Of a DNA stretch of 64,000 nucleotides, positions 25,401 to 40,400 are shown one piece after another. The notes under the pieces were generated by a model, which was not told the origin of the DNA, made no database searches, and was given only the letters and a program-made list of their open reading frames with translations. A program made the translations under genes and the position numbers. This stretch comes from Cardiocondyla obscurior (Eukaryota > Arthropoda > Insecta > Hymenoptera > Formicidae). The first letter of the stretch is position 1, and each line of letters starts with the position of its first letter. Where the stretch lies: NCBI RefSeq assembly GCF_019399895.1, contig NC_091864.1, forward strand, positions 3,698,001 to 3,762,000, in the 5' to 3' direction.

Positions 25401-28400
25401 AACATATGATTTACATGAAAACACCTGTTAGATTCGGTTCGCGCACGAATCTCATGTTGCACGAGGATTTCCGCGAGTAATGAGTAGAATTTCATATTTA
25501 ATATTAATATGAAAATCGGAATAATGCGACTAATTGTTGGCGCAACGAGAAAATCAAGCTATCGATTGTTTCCAAATACAGTTTCCACTTTATCAGTTTC
25601 TATCGGTCATTTGTAGCGCGACATTAAACGCTGCTTTGATTACGTACCTTCTGTAAAGAATGTATGTAATTAAAAGCGCGGTAATAAAAATGCTTGTAAC
25701 ATATCGGTGCCCCCGTCGCTTTGCTATTATCTCGAGATTCAATTTTGTCTTTTACTCCACGTTATACTACGCCTTTGTCCTTCCGAAGAGGAATTCTCCT
25801 TTTCGTTGGAATTAACGATCTACTCGACTTCGTGCAGGTATAGTTCTCGTAATCAGTTGAAGACAGCCTGCAGAAGACTTATTTGAGAAATAACTTAAAT
25901 TAGATTTCTCGAGATAGTTACGAGCTGTACCTCATTACCTTCGTTGGATAATCAAAAGTACAAGTTCTTTTATTTTTTTCTCTCACGGATGGATATGCGA
26001 TTCCCGTTACGTATACGATATAGATCTAGCTGCTGATTCGGTTATAATTTATAATAGTGAATACTGCGAGGCTCATGATTTCATATTCAAAAAGATGACT
26101 TTGACATTTTAGTCTATTAAAAAAAAAGAAATTGCTTTAGCGGATCGGGTATTCTCTTCTCTTCGAATATTTATGCCCGAGCTTCGGCAAGTGTTTGTAG
26201 AGCTTTGAGGTATTTTTGTTGCTTCTCTGCTACATTCTCTACGAAGTCGGATAAGAATTTGCATATTTCTCTGTTGCTCGAAAAAAAATCCACGATAATC
26301 GCGTAACGCTTTATTCGCGGCAATGAATTTTGAGTGGCTTCATCTCGTATAATTTACTTTTCCTCCATCTGTTCTTTTTTATATTATTTAATCGTCCTTT
26401 CATGCTGACTCTTTTTTCTTCAAACAAAAAAAAAAATTATTTATACAGATAAATTTATTTAAATTAATTTTGCACGTAATTTTGTATATTTGCGACGTGT
26501 AGTATCAAATCTTTTATTTTTCCTATCTTAAAAAATTGGTGGGTAACGCATGAATTGGCTTGTTTCACGCCAAGCGAGAGTCAACGTCGAACAAGTCGGC
26601 GATTTTAAGGTTCGATTTAATTTTAATATTTAATTAATATGTCCAGGCAAAGACGGTCTTGACGATTTTCGAGATCGAGGATAGCCTAGTGGAAGTACCG
26701 TCTTTGTCTGGACATACTTATTAAATATCACAATTACATCGAACGAGAGTAACGAATAGATAGGCGCGGGGGGAAGCGGGGTGAGGCGGGAGGGACGGGG
26801 ATAGAGTTAGCGCGAACCTACGTGCTGCGCGCTACGTGTGTTCCCCCACTCCTCCCACTCTCGCTCTGTCCTTCTCCAGCGGTCGCGCAATGTACACGTA
26901 CATATTACGCTCTCACGGCGACCGCGTGCTCGTGCCGAAACTCATACGTATTTCCGTTTAACGAAAGCCGCGTGACTCGAGAACTATCCTCTCCTCTTTA
27001 TTTTCCGTGCGAGGAGATTACGCGCGATACTCCGTGTGAGAAGAGAACGTGCGATTCTCCGCGCGAGGAGAGCACGTGTCGCCGCCGGTATATCGGTCGT
27101 TCCGGGAGTTGGGCATAGTATTCGGGCGTGATTCTTTTGACTTTATTCCGAACGAAAGTAATGAATAATCTTCGCGGTTGTAAAATCACGGTTCGCGAGT
27201 GTCCAGGGCGCGGAAGGATGACTCGACACGTGCTACCTGAGAGGAGGAGCAGGCCCAGGAAGGGTATCCTGCCCCAGCGGAGCAACCCAGGGGTAAGTAG
27301 TATTCAGCTTTCCTTCCGAATTACATTCCGAATTACATTCTAAATCTACATATAATTTTGTCATTTATGTTACAGATCAAGAGGAACTCCGCTGTAGTGC
27401 AGTGAAAAAAAGTGCCGCACGCCGATATTAAATTACACGAACCCCGCAGCCGGTTCGTCGGTCGTTTCGTTAGTTATCGGGCGTCTTTATCACGATTATC
27501 TTTTTACGGGAGTGTCGAAAAATAACGCGCGATAGTGTTAATTAATTTTCGCGATTGTAACTTCACCCGGGCGCGTTCGCGAGTTTCCAGGGCGCGGAAG
27601 GATGGCTCGTCACGTCCCCTCTGAGAGGAGGAGCAGGCCTCGGATAGGCATCCTGCATCGGCGGAGCAACTCTTAGGTGAGCATAAATTTCTTTTATAAA
27701 ATCTTTATTAAATAAAGACTTTAATCTTTTTTTTTTTATAAATTTTATGAACCAATTTACATGACTACATTGATATATTTCTTTTTATGTTACAGCCACC
27801 GGCAGAACTCAACACCTCCGCTGCCATGCAGATTGGTAAGTCGCATAATTATTTATTTTCGCAGTTTGTAATCAGGGTTTCTTAAAAAAATAGCGCTCGC
27901 GTTTAATTGAAATTTATAGAACAATTAGAAACAAGAGTCTAAGCTAACTATTTGTAGAGACACGTGGAACACGTGGAAACAAAAGATGTTTGACGTAACT
28001 TTGCGAAAGTTAAAGGTTATTGCGAGAGTTGTAAGTGTACCTAAATGTACTCTAGACTTATTTACGCTTCAAGTTTAAAAGCGAGACTCCAAGGAGTTTA
28101 AGTACTTTACCCGTCTACGGGTTTATGTTTCACGCGCACCGCACTTTGCGTGCATTTAAAATTTTGCACCATAAACAGCTTTTTAAATTTTCAAAAGCAG
28201 TGCGCGACTACAGTTGATGAAAAACGCGAGAAAAATATAATGGTTACATAATAAATAGAAGGTTTCGCGTTTGGTGGCTTTCCTCCATTCGTATGTTAAT
28301 CTAACGCGAGGTAGGTTCGTGTAATTCGATTAAATCGAATGACGCTGAGCAAAGCACTCTTTCTTTTCGAATAAATTGTAACAAGACCTAATGAAAGAAA

Positions 28401-31400
28401 TTCTTCAAGGATAAAAAAAAGAAAAAGAAATTTATCGAGTAATAGCCTCTCGGAACGAAAGTAGAAATAATGCGAATTACGTGCGCGTCAGACGAAACCA
28501 TGACGTTTCCGCGGTAATTGCGTGTAAACGCGCTAGTCTATCTGTAGATACAGGCCGTTTGTCCACATGTCGTGTACCGAAACTCCTACTCGTATACACG
28601 TAAGCTCTGTAACGGACATGAGATCCATAACCCGGATTACCCGGATTCGTAATACCGGCAGCTGGGACCTGCTTGTGTGCCTATACGTAGGAGACAGAAT
28701 AGAGCTGCGATTTCGAATGCGGTAAAACGGGCGCCTTTTGTCGCCTAATGGAAATCCAATGCGCCCGACACGCGAAGGAAATTAGCTCGATTCTTCTGGT
28801 ATATAGCGTTACAATTTTCCTTCCTGGCGCGTATCTTTCAATTAAACGCCAACGCGTTGTCTCTTCCTTTCATTTTGTTCGCGGATAATTATTTTAACGA
28901 CGAAAATTCATGGACTGTTAAAATATTCAAGACTATTCTATTAAACGTTTGACATATTCGTTTAGCTGCGAAATTCATTTTCACTTAATTCTTTTTCTTT
29001 TTTTTCTTTGCATATATGTCGCTAGTACTTTTAAATACGAAATCTAAATTGTTAACAGAATTAAATTGTTACTTTACGTTCGTGTATATGAATAAAGAAA
29101 GTTTAAGGTAAATTAAAAATTGAAAATAAAGAGTAAGAGTAGAAAGTTGGCCAGTAAAAAAAATTTACAACTAGTTGAATCGCGGATTATTCATTTATTT
29201 AATTTTCAAGTAAATTAATTTTCCTTATTCAGCGTCTTTGAATATGCAATATGTAGTTATTAAAAAGCAAAGCTATTACGGTCGTCAACCGCAACATTTA
29301 TGTTGTAACGCATTATCGTTGTTCTGTTAATTTCAAGAAAGTTATTATGCTAATTTTCAATATCGAATACGGTTTTTCTATTTTTTTTAGAATATTCATA
29401 AATTGATATCAATCAAGAAATTGGTAAATCTGTCAGTTACAAAAATTTCAATTTAATCCTTGATTAAATATTTTTTTTTCTTTTTACATCAACGTTAGAC
29501 GTTAAATTATAATACACATTTTTAATATCAGCGAGGTCGCTAGAAACGTCATTTATAACTTATGGAGATAATTATATGCGTAATTGGCGTAATACTCCAG
29601 AGACAAATCACGACTTCGGTCCCTTGTGCATACATTTGAAAAAGTACGCAGCCATTCTTCTTACATTCGTATCGATCGCCTCGTTGCGAATTCATTATAC
29701 GTCCATTTAGGACGAGCATTTTTATATCCGATAATCACATTCCATTTATTTTCTTCTCGGCGATCACTTTACCCGATTAGATAGTATTTCAGCATTAATT
29801 GCGCCCGTGTCCCTTACGTGCACGTAGACTTTTATATATTACCGTGGAAATGTTGGAGATATTTCGTTACATTCATCACCGTTTTACGTAATTTTTTACG
29901 TCGCATTGAAAAAGTTACGACCCTCACGTTTTGCGAGAACAAAATAAAGGCAAAGCCGGTGGCCGGAAGGCGGAAACTTGTACCTAATCGTTTTTTTACC
30001 CCGTTTGAAACGCAGATCACAAACGATTGTAGGCAATAAACGCTTGTAGGATATTCGTTGCTTGTATCGCGAGCGTGTTAGGGAACATGGATATTTTTCT
30101 TTGAAACAAAGGAATTGCCCCTCGGGGACCGCTTTTCCTCCCTTTTCCTCTCTCTTTCCCCGGCCAAAAATTAACTAAGCGCCCCGACGTCATTCGTGTT
30201 ACTGCCCATAGAGAATAGTTGAAACTTTCTCCCGTAAACTTTATTGACCGAGAGTAGTTGAGAGAGTTAAAGTCAAAGCGTCGTCGGAAATGGAGGGCCG
30301 CGAAGGTGCAAGCCGGGACTCGTCTAATTACGAATTATAGCCGGGCTTTGGATTCGAATCAACGTTTTCCGAGATACGGAACACGCGCTACGAAATATTG
30401 TGTACACGTGCAATCTTCGTTTAGCAGTTAGCTTCGTAAATAGTCATTATACATCTCGTTTGAAGCTAATTAGAAAGGCGTTTTTTAACGCCCCGCGTCA
30501 GCGAATAAAAAAACCCGTCGCGTCTTAATCATATTTTTCTATATCTCATTTCGTTTATCACGCGAAGAAGAAATTAGCAGCGACGTTAAGATGCGACTTT
30601 TTTAATGCTTGCAAAAAAAAGAACACAACACGATTTAGAACTATTTAATTCTTTTTTTTTAATTATATTTTTATCATCAATCTGCTCGCGTAAAAATTAG
30701 GCTCATTTTCTACTTGGGTATCGTTTGCGCTCGGTAACATTTTTATTAACGTTAGCAAATATAGACGTTTGTTACTTTTAACTATGAGGGATCTTTACGA
30801 TCCGCCGAAAGTCGTGAGAATTTACTCATTCGTCATGTAATATTCACGTAAGCGATAAAAATTACCATAGCGCCGTTAAGATAAGAAAAGACAAAGACGT
30901 ACTTGGAACTTTTTTTTGCGTGTAACTCGGCTTCTATTGCCGCGCAAGATATTATTGGAGAATCGCTGATGTTATTCATAAGGGAAGAAAATCGTGGCAC
31001 CCCTCATGGCCACTAAAACAGAGCCGATAAGCCGAGTTTACGAGGGTTGGATAAGGCCAATATCATCAGGCTGCGGTATATTATCGTTTCACGCGAATCT
31101 TAATGCCGCTCGCATGCGTTTCCCCGCGCACCTGAATTTGATCTATGTGTATTACTCGATTATGTGCGGTCGCTCGCATTTGCGATCGGTGGTATGGCTG
31201 TACCGCGATTATCAGCGAGTCGCAATCTTCCCAACACCCGGTCGCGAATGTAATCATACGATGCGGCAATCAAGGTCACGCGACAATACCGCATTATCTC
31301 GTCGTTGCTACCGGAATATATGTTTGCCTGCGTTATTCTACTTATTTTATACGACACACGAATTTTAGATATTCTTCGTATCGTCCCATATATTTTACAC

Positions 31401-34400
31401 GTCGGTTATTTGATTTTATTTTCGATTCTCTCCCACGGGTATCACCTTGCCGTGGTGGGCGAGTTCGCCGGTGTAGGGCCCCCGAGGATATTACCCGAGC
31501 AAAGCTCTTGTTCCGTTTGAGGAAAAATTCGATGGGAAAGCCAACGTACTTTCGATATTTGAATAAACGAATGCAAACGGCTTGCCGGCTGTTTGCTTTT
31601 GGGAGTGTCGTGCAGGTAATATCGGACTAGAGTCACTCATAAAGTCACGGGAGCGCCGTGCACTGTCGGCGCGAAAGATTTTAATCAACAATTAGTCCTC
31701 GTGCGATTATAATTTATTATCCGCGCTTTCTGCGAGCTCTCTACGCACGGGAGAAGGAAATAGCGTGACATTTCAGATTCCAGACGTCGCGAGGAAAGGA
31801 GATCTAGGCGAGACATCAGACCTCGACTGCGTAATCTCGAGTTAAATATTATCCTCTATTTGCATAAAATTAGTAGTTTAGTATTTGCTCGTATTTGCAT
31901 AAAATTAGTAGCCTTTTCTGTTTATTCGGTGTACTTTATCACTCTGAAAAATAATTAGAGAAATTATTATATAGGAAGAGAACACGATTAAAAATTTTTA
32001 TTCTTTTATTGGTTTTTTTAATTTTTTTTAAATTTTTTTTTTAATAAAAAATAATTATGTTATTAAATGTCTCGTTGAAAGAGAAATTAACGGGGCGTAG
32101 AAATTAATTTTTGAACCGGTAATTATTTATTTCAACATCAGTTTAATTTAAATTTTATATTTGTATAATATGTTACTGAATATCATTGTGGCTGCACGTC
32201 GAATTGGCGCGTCCAATTTTAATAAAGTTTCTTAAAGAATATGAAATATTTATAATTTATTTGGCCCCGAGAACAGTGAGGCGAAACCACGCGGCATCCT
32301 TGTTTACGCGACAAAAGATTAGAACAGAAATTGTCTAAAGTTTCAGCTAAACTTAATTAATTGAGATAGTTCGTATATCGCTTTTCCCCGGGTTTCGGGC
32401 GAGCGGAATTAAAGAGCATGCTCGCGAGTGAGGATTACTTAGTCGCACCACCTCGTATAAATACGCTACAAGTGCAGACATGACACTGCACTTTAATTAC
32501 TTAAACGCTATCGAGCACGAGACGCGTATAACAAAATTCCACCCCGAGTTTATCAAGTTTATTAACATCCATTTTCCGTTTCGCGAGTGTAATAAGCAAC
32601 GAGGTTTACTTTACGTCCGCTCGAATATTACAATTCGCAGAAAAAGAAATTAGAAAAAAACTCCTTCGCCCTTGAGCACCTATCCGCTTTTTCGCTCTAA
32701 ATAATTTTCCCGCCGTGGAAAGAAAGATATTTCAGCGGCCGAACTAATATGCGCGGATATTAATTAATTTGATACATACCCGCCGTTTGCTGCGAATGTT
32801 TTCGAGCTGCCTGGCCGTGGCCTCCCCGATACTTTGCGAGCCCCACAGTTCCAGGCCAACTCTGGCATAGGTGAACGTCATAGATCCGATTGGCAAAAAG
32901 TATGTCAGCACCATAAAGATCACGTTGTACCTGAAAATAACGAAAACTCACTAGAATACGCTCTCAAGAGCAAGTTTTTGCGGGAAATGTCTATTCTGGC
33001 AAGTGCCTTAGGAGTTCGCGCGCACTTCCAGAACTCTTTGAGGAAACTAGAGTCGACCTTTCTCCTCGGTTAAAGAGTAGTCAAGGCGCGGTCTCATTAT
33101 TAAGTTGACATCGAGAATTGAAGTATCCTCGTGCTTTAAGAGCTTTAAACAGACAAGAAAATCTTATTTTTCCAGTTAATTTCACTTTTCTTTAGCGGAA
33201 AATGTAATTTAAGATTTAATTACATTACGGTCTTTTGAAATCGGAAATGAAAGGCGAAAATTTGAAAAGGGAAACAAACGCCGCGGCATTTTCCGTACAA
33301 GTAGCCATCGATTTTGTAATCATTATCAATTGCACGGAGGCAAGTGTAATTCATTAATAAATTCATGATTAAATTTGTCGCGGACGCCATTATGCGTATG
33401 TACGACCTAATTTGTGGTTTAGCCAATCAATTTCACTAGAGCTGGCGCGTCACCGAGCCACAGACGTGTGTAGTAGTTTCAACATAAATTTACATCCGAC
33501 AGCGCGATAAGCGATGACATGTGATGCTCAAAGGGAGAAAATAACGCGGTCGCTTTTATCCGGGAGTATCACGATGCCCAGCTGGTTTCAAAGCGCATAC
33601 CAAATCCCTCCCCCCCAAACGACGTGATGAGAGTCGAATAAAAATCATATACGACAGTTTTTGCGACAACAGGTCCATCGATCGCGACGGCGGATATTCG
33701 CGAGCAGCGTATATTATTCGGCCTAATGAACTGGCGTACATACGTGTACGCCGTTTGACGTTTGCTCGTAAAAGCGTGCGTTTATACCTATCGAGCCTCG
33801 ACCAATATCAAGTCGCGACGGAACAGGCGAGTTAAACCGACCTCGCGTTTCAACGCGAAAACTCGTATGTAATCATTTACATGCCGGCGCATTTACGCGA
33901 CTAATGATAATCGCGTAATTGCCGTTAACCTTTAGCAGCGGAATGTAACGAGCCGGCGCGGGCGCATCTAGCGAAATTTACGAGAGCCCGACGAGTTAAA
34001 CGAATTACGCGTAACGCACAGCGCGAGTCGTAATTCCGTTCGAGGAAAATTTCAAAAATTTATGCCCGGCGAAAATATTGTACGATTTTCAGGAAAGAGG
34101 GGAAATTTAATAATTCACCTTCGATTCGTGTTGAAAGGCTAAGAGACGCGATGACTGAATTAGCACGGGAAAAAATCTCGCGTTTTTAACCGTTGCTCGT
34201 CGATAGTGCACGCGACTGATACCGCAATTTCTGTCAGTAATCCTATCTATGTATATTCGTTACGGTAATTACAACGAATTGAGAGCGACGGTAATAACTG
34301 TTAATTTTCCAAACGAACCGTTTCCCACATCGTGACCGGGACGTTAAAATGCACTCTTTATTGGGATTAGTAACAAGCGGATTTGTTGCAATCGGATTAC

Positions 34401-37400
34401 GAAGCGTCGCCAGCTATTATACGACCGTCAAAATGTCCGGTTTCGCACTCGGCATTTCGGAAATCGCTGCTGATCTCGGACGGGTAAAAAAACTACCCGC
34501 GCACGAATTCATTCGGTTACCCCCGCGTGATTTCAATCGAGAATACTAGATTTAAGCCGTACAAGTCCGTAAAAGCTTTAATCGTCAGCGTTCAATGACG
34601 AGCGAACCAAATGCTCTAGAAGCAGAATTTTCGAGACACGATCGTTGAGTAGCGGGCTTTTCACGCAGCACCGATATTTATACAAATTTGCTTCCGTTGC
34701 ATTTAAAGATTACGCGGAGATTAGACTGCACGAAAAAAAAAAAAATAAAAAAGCGCTTGAAAGAAGAAAATGTATTTGAAAAATCCTGGAATATTAAAGA
34801 AAAACTCAGTCAATTTTATACGATAATATGTTCTCGAAACTTTTTGAAGCGAAATTTTATTCTGAAAGATTTAAAGAGTATATTATCGTATAAAATTGTC
34901 TCAAATACGGAATCATATCGTAGATGAAGTCCCGTAAATTCTGTAAATAGCCGAGCTTTAAGCTGTCGTGAATAGTACACATTTAGCGTGAATTGATGAT
35001 TATCGCTGTTCTTGCGTGAATTTAGACAATTTATTCAATGTATCTCTCTCTTTTTTTTTTTCCTCTTTTCAAGCTTCCTACTTCCGTAATTAAACCCCTT
35101 TTCCAACAATTTTTAATGTAAAAATTACGTAACGATAAATGATACATTTACGTACGATATTGTTCATGCTATTCACGTCATTTATGATTACTGAAATCTT
35201 CATACTTTTAAATTAATGGTCACCTAATGAATCTTCATTAATTTACGCTCGCAGCATTCCATATAGATTACAAGATTATTAATCTGTATAATTTCATTAT
35301 AACCACACCTTCGTAAGGTGTGGCTAATTTCGCATTCTCTCTTTCTCGCGTTTCTTTACGCGGTATCGCCTATCGATGTGTGCACCGTTAGACTCACCGT
35401 GATAAGAGATTCGAATTTGATTCAGTTTGTAATCTCGACAAATAGCCAGCGATCAATTTGGCAGGGACTTTTTGTATCGAACAATTGATGAAACGACGCT
35501 TCTCTAATAGTTAAGCAAAAGATGAGAGCCGGGATATTGGAAAGTTTCGCGTCGCGCGAATCTGGCGGTCGCGGGATCGATGAGACACTTTGAGCCAGAT
35601 TGAAATTATTGAGCGATGGATAGAATCGCGTGAACTTGGATTAAGCGTCGCGAGTTATTTTAAGAGCGACTGTTCGAAGCGGCATTTATATCGAGATTAG
35701 AATTCTCTCAACTACCGGTACCATGGCCGGCGGCGGTGCGTGATTCCACATAACGTGCCGCGCACGATATCGGCGAGCTTTGAGTATACCGTCCGAATCA
35801 TTCAATAAGGAAACAGCCGCTCGCTTCGTTATCTCGACGAGAGTGTTTTCACGGATTTATCTTAATGGACGATCGCACGTACGGATGCAAATGTGGAGCG
35901 CGGCTCAGATTTTTATCTGTAATTACAATCCGATCAAAACTCGATTTAATTCGCGCGCTATTCGAGGACACGCGATACATTTACGATGCGCCGAATTCAA
36001 GGTATCATTAACTGGATATATATCGCCTCTCTCGTCCCGCGATATCAAGATTGCATACACTTTGCAACGAAATGAGAGACTCGTTGTGCCGGCATGGTGG
36101 TATATGTGGCATTTGCACTGGACACGCTCATGTGCGTGAAAGAGATACCGATTTGCCAGACAGACACAATTGTTTACTAGTCATAACTGTAAATAATAGC
36201 AGTATTACATTAAACATGAGCATGTACATGAAGTTACGACGTTTTTATGAGTTTTTGAAAGTAACGCTTTTAATTAAAAAAAAAATTAGTAATTAAATTA
36301 AAAAGTATATAAAAGTATTCCGGGAATTTTGGAAATATGCATGCGTTAATGCAACGTTAGACTTACAAATATTCGCCGTAGCTGAGTCCATTGTCGTCCG
36401 TATTCGGCCAAGCGCTATAACAGACGACGCGAACCTCGCCGTTCATAAAGTTCTGAGTGTATGTGGTGTAGAAAAGCAGCATCGGTAGAGACAAAATTGC
36501 CCCGATGATCCAGATTATGATTGCAACGCATAACGTTGCCTTTTTCCCCATACGTGGTTTCAAAGGATTCACAATGGCCATGTACCTAAAAAAAAGTCCA
36601 CATTAATCATTTAAGTCGACAGATGAAAAATTTGATTGTATGAGAACGACCTAATTACGGGGCTTGCTATTTTTCCCAGTAAATTAGATTAAATTGATTG
36701 AGGGGATAAAATATTCTAGACAAAGACGCTTAAAATACGTCATTTCATAAATATTAAAAAGAAAATAATAATATATTTAAAATTAGAGAGAGAATAAAAT
36801 TTTTACGGATATGAAATCAGCAACAAAATCCATATCACTTAGAATACAAAATGCTCGCGTTATTACTTTCATTAAAATAAAATTGCGCGCAGAGAGTTGC
36901 AAGCGCAGAGGGTCTACATTGTCGGAATCTCTCAGACGTGAATTTTGTGATAAAGTCTCCGGGTGATAAGGACAGGTTGCGTCGCGGGATAATAGATAAG
37001 GCAGCGTCAGCTTTTTTCACCGAGACGAGACGAGACGAGACGAGACGAGACGAGAAGAGAAGAGACGAAAGAGGAGGCACTCTCCGCCTTGCGCAGGAAA
37101 AAAATGTGTAAAACGAGGAAGATGCGAGTAGACGCAGGACCTAACGACAATATTATAGTCGCGATAGAATAAAATCATGTTTGCGCGACTGCACGGGACA
37201 GCTCGAATTTCAAGAATCGCCGTAGGCAAGCGTGACTAATATAGATTATATCTCTCTTACTTTTTCTCTTTCTTCCTATAACCTTTATAAATATATATCC
37301 AGATATACCCATATCAGGTCAAATCGTAAAATTCGTATAACTGAAAGCGAGCAAAAATTACTGCCAAGAGAAAAGTAGAAGCTACTGGAGAAACGTGTCT

Positions 37401-40400
37401 TTCTGTAATTTGAGGGAACGAGAATTCATACGGAATAAGATCGATTCGGCATTTGTACGTTAAAGCGATGAATACGGCTACACTTTGTAATAGTTATACA
37501 ATGACGTGAAATTACAGTGGGTAAAGATTATGCTCGCCTCCTTGTGAAATTACGGTGACCCTTTATCGAATTTATCGAGACTGACTCGATTGTTACGTTT
37601 TGACAACAATACTTGATCTCGGTTACCAAGTCTCTCAGGATATAAGGTCGCGTAACATTATATAACGTTAAGAGAGATTGCGCGGTAAGTTAGATTCCTT
37701 AAGGTTCGGCGCAAGCATGCCCGCAAGCGGTCGAAATGTGAGAAGAACGGATAATGAAGACGATAATGATGAGAGATTTAAACTTACGGTTACGCGAGCC
37801 CTCGCATAAATTGGTCTCAATAATAACGTATCAAATGTTGAATAGATTTTAATCCGATTTTAAGGTGGAGCGAAAAAAACGTTGAAATATTGAAACGGAT
37901 CTCTTTATAATTTCGGGTAAATTCTAGGCAGGCTTTTCCTCCTGACTGCGCATTAATGCGACTCGTGAAGAGAATAATACATTTATGAGTCGTCGTGGCT
38001 GCATAAGCGACGTGTGCAAGATGAGAAGGTTTCGCTTACGTGAATAAAGCAAGATGATAGTTAAATTAACGGACAAAGAAACTATTTTTTTTTCTTATTT
38101 TTTGGTCTCTCTATGACCTATTTCGACAGCTATTCGTTTAGAAGCCACGTTTCTAACGGCGGATATTACAAAGACAAACACGTTTACACCGGAGATGACG
38201 TTCCAAGCGCATTTACGATGCTTACAGTCGTAAAGATCGTAATATCGATAATAAAATTTTTCCTCTTAGTACGAGGTGAGCCGAGCACGCGTTCCACCTT
38301 TTTGTTCTTTCGATGTTTTAGAAGCGCAAAAGCTGGGCACGGATTATTGTTCCTTCGAATGGAGTTTCAGTCTTTCGCGGAAAGATCTGATCGGATCCGA
38401 GTTTGATCTTGCCTTGAAAGCAGCGCCGAGTGTTTTTCGTTTTGAGCTACCGTACATACATCCGACGTTTCAATTCCTCTATTCTATTCTCAAAGATAAA
38501 GTTCCGAACGAAGTTCGTCCCTTAGTTCGATCGCATTTCTCTCGCCACGTCACTTCTTCCTCCCTTGCCGCTTTCCGTTCCTATTGTTCTTCCTTTGCCT
38601 CCGCGATTTCACAGACTATCTTGCGCTCACAACTTTATGCCATACTGGCGTGCGAAGGTCTGAAAATGTCTTTCAAATAAAATATATTTCCCCGCGAGAG
38701 AAATAATAATGATAAAACGTCATTTCGTGAAATATTGCGTCCATTTAACCTCTCCTCCATTCGTAATTTTGGTTTCTCGGAAATGTGTTAGCCTTTTACT
38801 GTTCGACAGAAATAAAATATTGATTTCTCGAAGCGATAGAATTTCATCTTGAAAGTGTTTGAAATTCTCGTCAAATTTTTAAAACGCGATAGTGACGTCT
38901 TTTGCATAGGAAAATTCATCTCGACCTCAAACATGCATTGTTTCGCTTCGAGGTAGATAGGTGCATACGTGCAGCAGACAGTTGCATTTCGCAGGATCAA
39001 GGCTTTTACCTAAAGTGAAAGAGAGAGATGTATATAGATAGGGGAAGAAGAAGAAGAGCCTGGAGCAGAGTCTCTCTATGAACTCGAGCTTCTAGTGTGG
39101 AATAATCATTAAACATCAAGGAAATATTCTTGACGTTTCTCCCATGCTTTTTGCCCTCACTCCCCCCTTCTTCTCCCCTTTCGTAGATGTTAATCCAGAG
39201 ATGAACATTAAGATGTGCTTGTATATGTGCATAGATACTTATATGTACACGCATTCCGAATTCGAGATTCTCGGGATTTTCGCGCTCAGGTTTCTACAAC
39301 GAAGACTTCCATTTAATCGTGATTTAACTCTGAGCTAATATCAATATTTTAATCTAAAGATAAAATAGACGTTATTACGGTATAACTGAATTCCTGAGAT
39401 GACAGCGTTCCTACCACTAAAAATTTTATTCCACGCTATTTATTTTTAACGATTTTAAATTAAAGTCCAGTTTCGATATGCACTCGTACATTTACAAGCG
39501 CAAACGCAACATTGGAAAGCTCGTTGGCATTTTAATACGAAAGCAAGTAATTGCGACCGATGAGAAAAGTCGCGTTAGAACGCTGCTTTTTTGTTATCTT
39601 TCAAGCATTAACTTGTAACGCGTGTACGAACATAACTGGAGATTAACCGGGATTTTTAAAGGCAGATGGACGAAGAAGTAACTGTTTTGAGCAAATAAAA
39701 TTTTTAAATACTTTACTTTTTATAAATTACTCACTGAAAAGTTGGACTGTAACATGGCTATGCTGTGTGCAGATGATTTTAATGCTTTTAGCTGCCAACC
39801 TGTTTCGCATTCCCTTCGAGTAAAATGGCTTTTTTTAGTTTTTGCAAAGCCCCATACCTCTTTCGGTACAACGACACAGTCATCATCTACTTGAGAATAA
39901 GGATTGTGGAAAGTCTTGACCTCCTTGCGGTCGATCTATACATTTACTCGTACTATTTTCAATCCATTATACTTTTCCGGGTACTTCCGTAACAAATTTT
40001 AGGTTCTTTAATCCATACAGAATTTCGTATACGTAGAATGTATCTGAAAAATAAAGTCCAGATATTTTTATGCACAATTTAAATAAAAATATACATATTA
40101 ATAATTTTATTTTATTTTTTTTCTATTTTTTTTTTTCTTTTTTGAAATATATATTCAAATATCATACGTTATAAAATATTTTACTACAAAATAAATATTT
40201 AAATCTTCTAGAGTAAGTGATAATTTTTTATTTATTCATTTATTTTGTAAAATATTTTTTATTTGACCGGCATACTCTGCGATTTTTATTTATTTCAAAT
40301 TGCTATTCAAAATTGTAAATTCATAGAAATTTACATGATAAGTTAAGTCAGATTAAATCGATGCATACTTTGATGAATAAAGATACTTTAACGACAATGC

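Larger units (their letters stand above)
24930..32779 (-). other. Receptor intron 3 (7.9 kb)
   Basis: It carries the hairpin element at 26640 and the first block of plus-strand exon-like cassettes (27.2-27.8 kb), each listed separately, and a GC-rich promoter-like stretch around 26.76-27.1 kb. The remainder shows only homopolymer runs and short local duplications, such as a 19-base repeat near 31.86 and 31.89 kb. Confidence 0.6.

Noticed and set aside
31434..31505. GC-rich stretch with cccacgg/ccgtgg hairpin, reminiscent of a retroelement leader
   Set aside because: No second copy, ORF, terminal repeat or poly(A) tail in the window; I could not tie it to any element.
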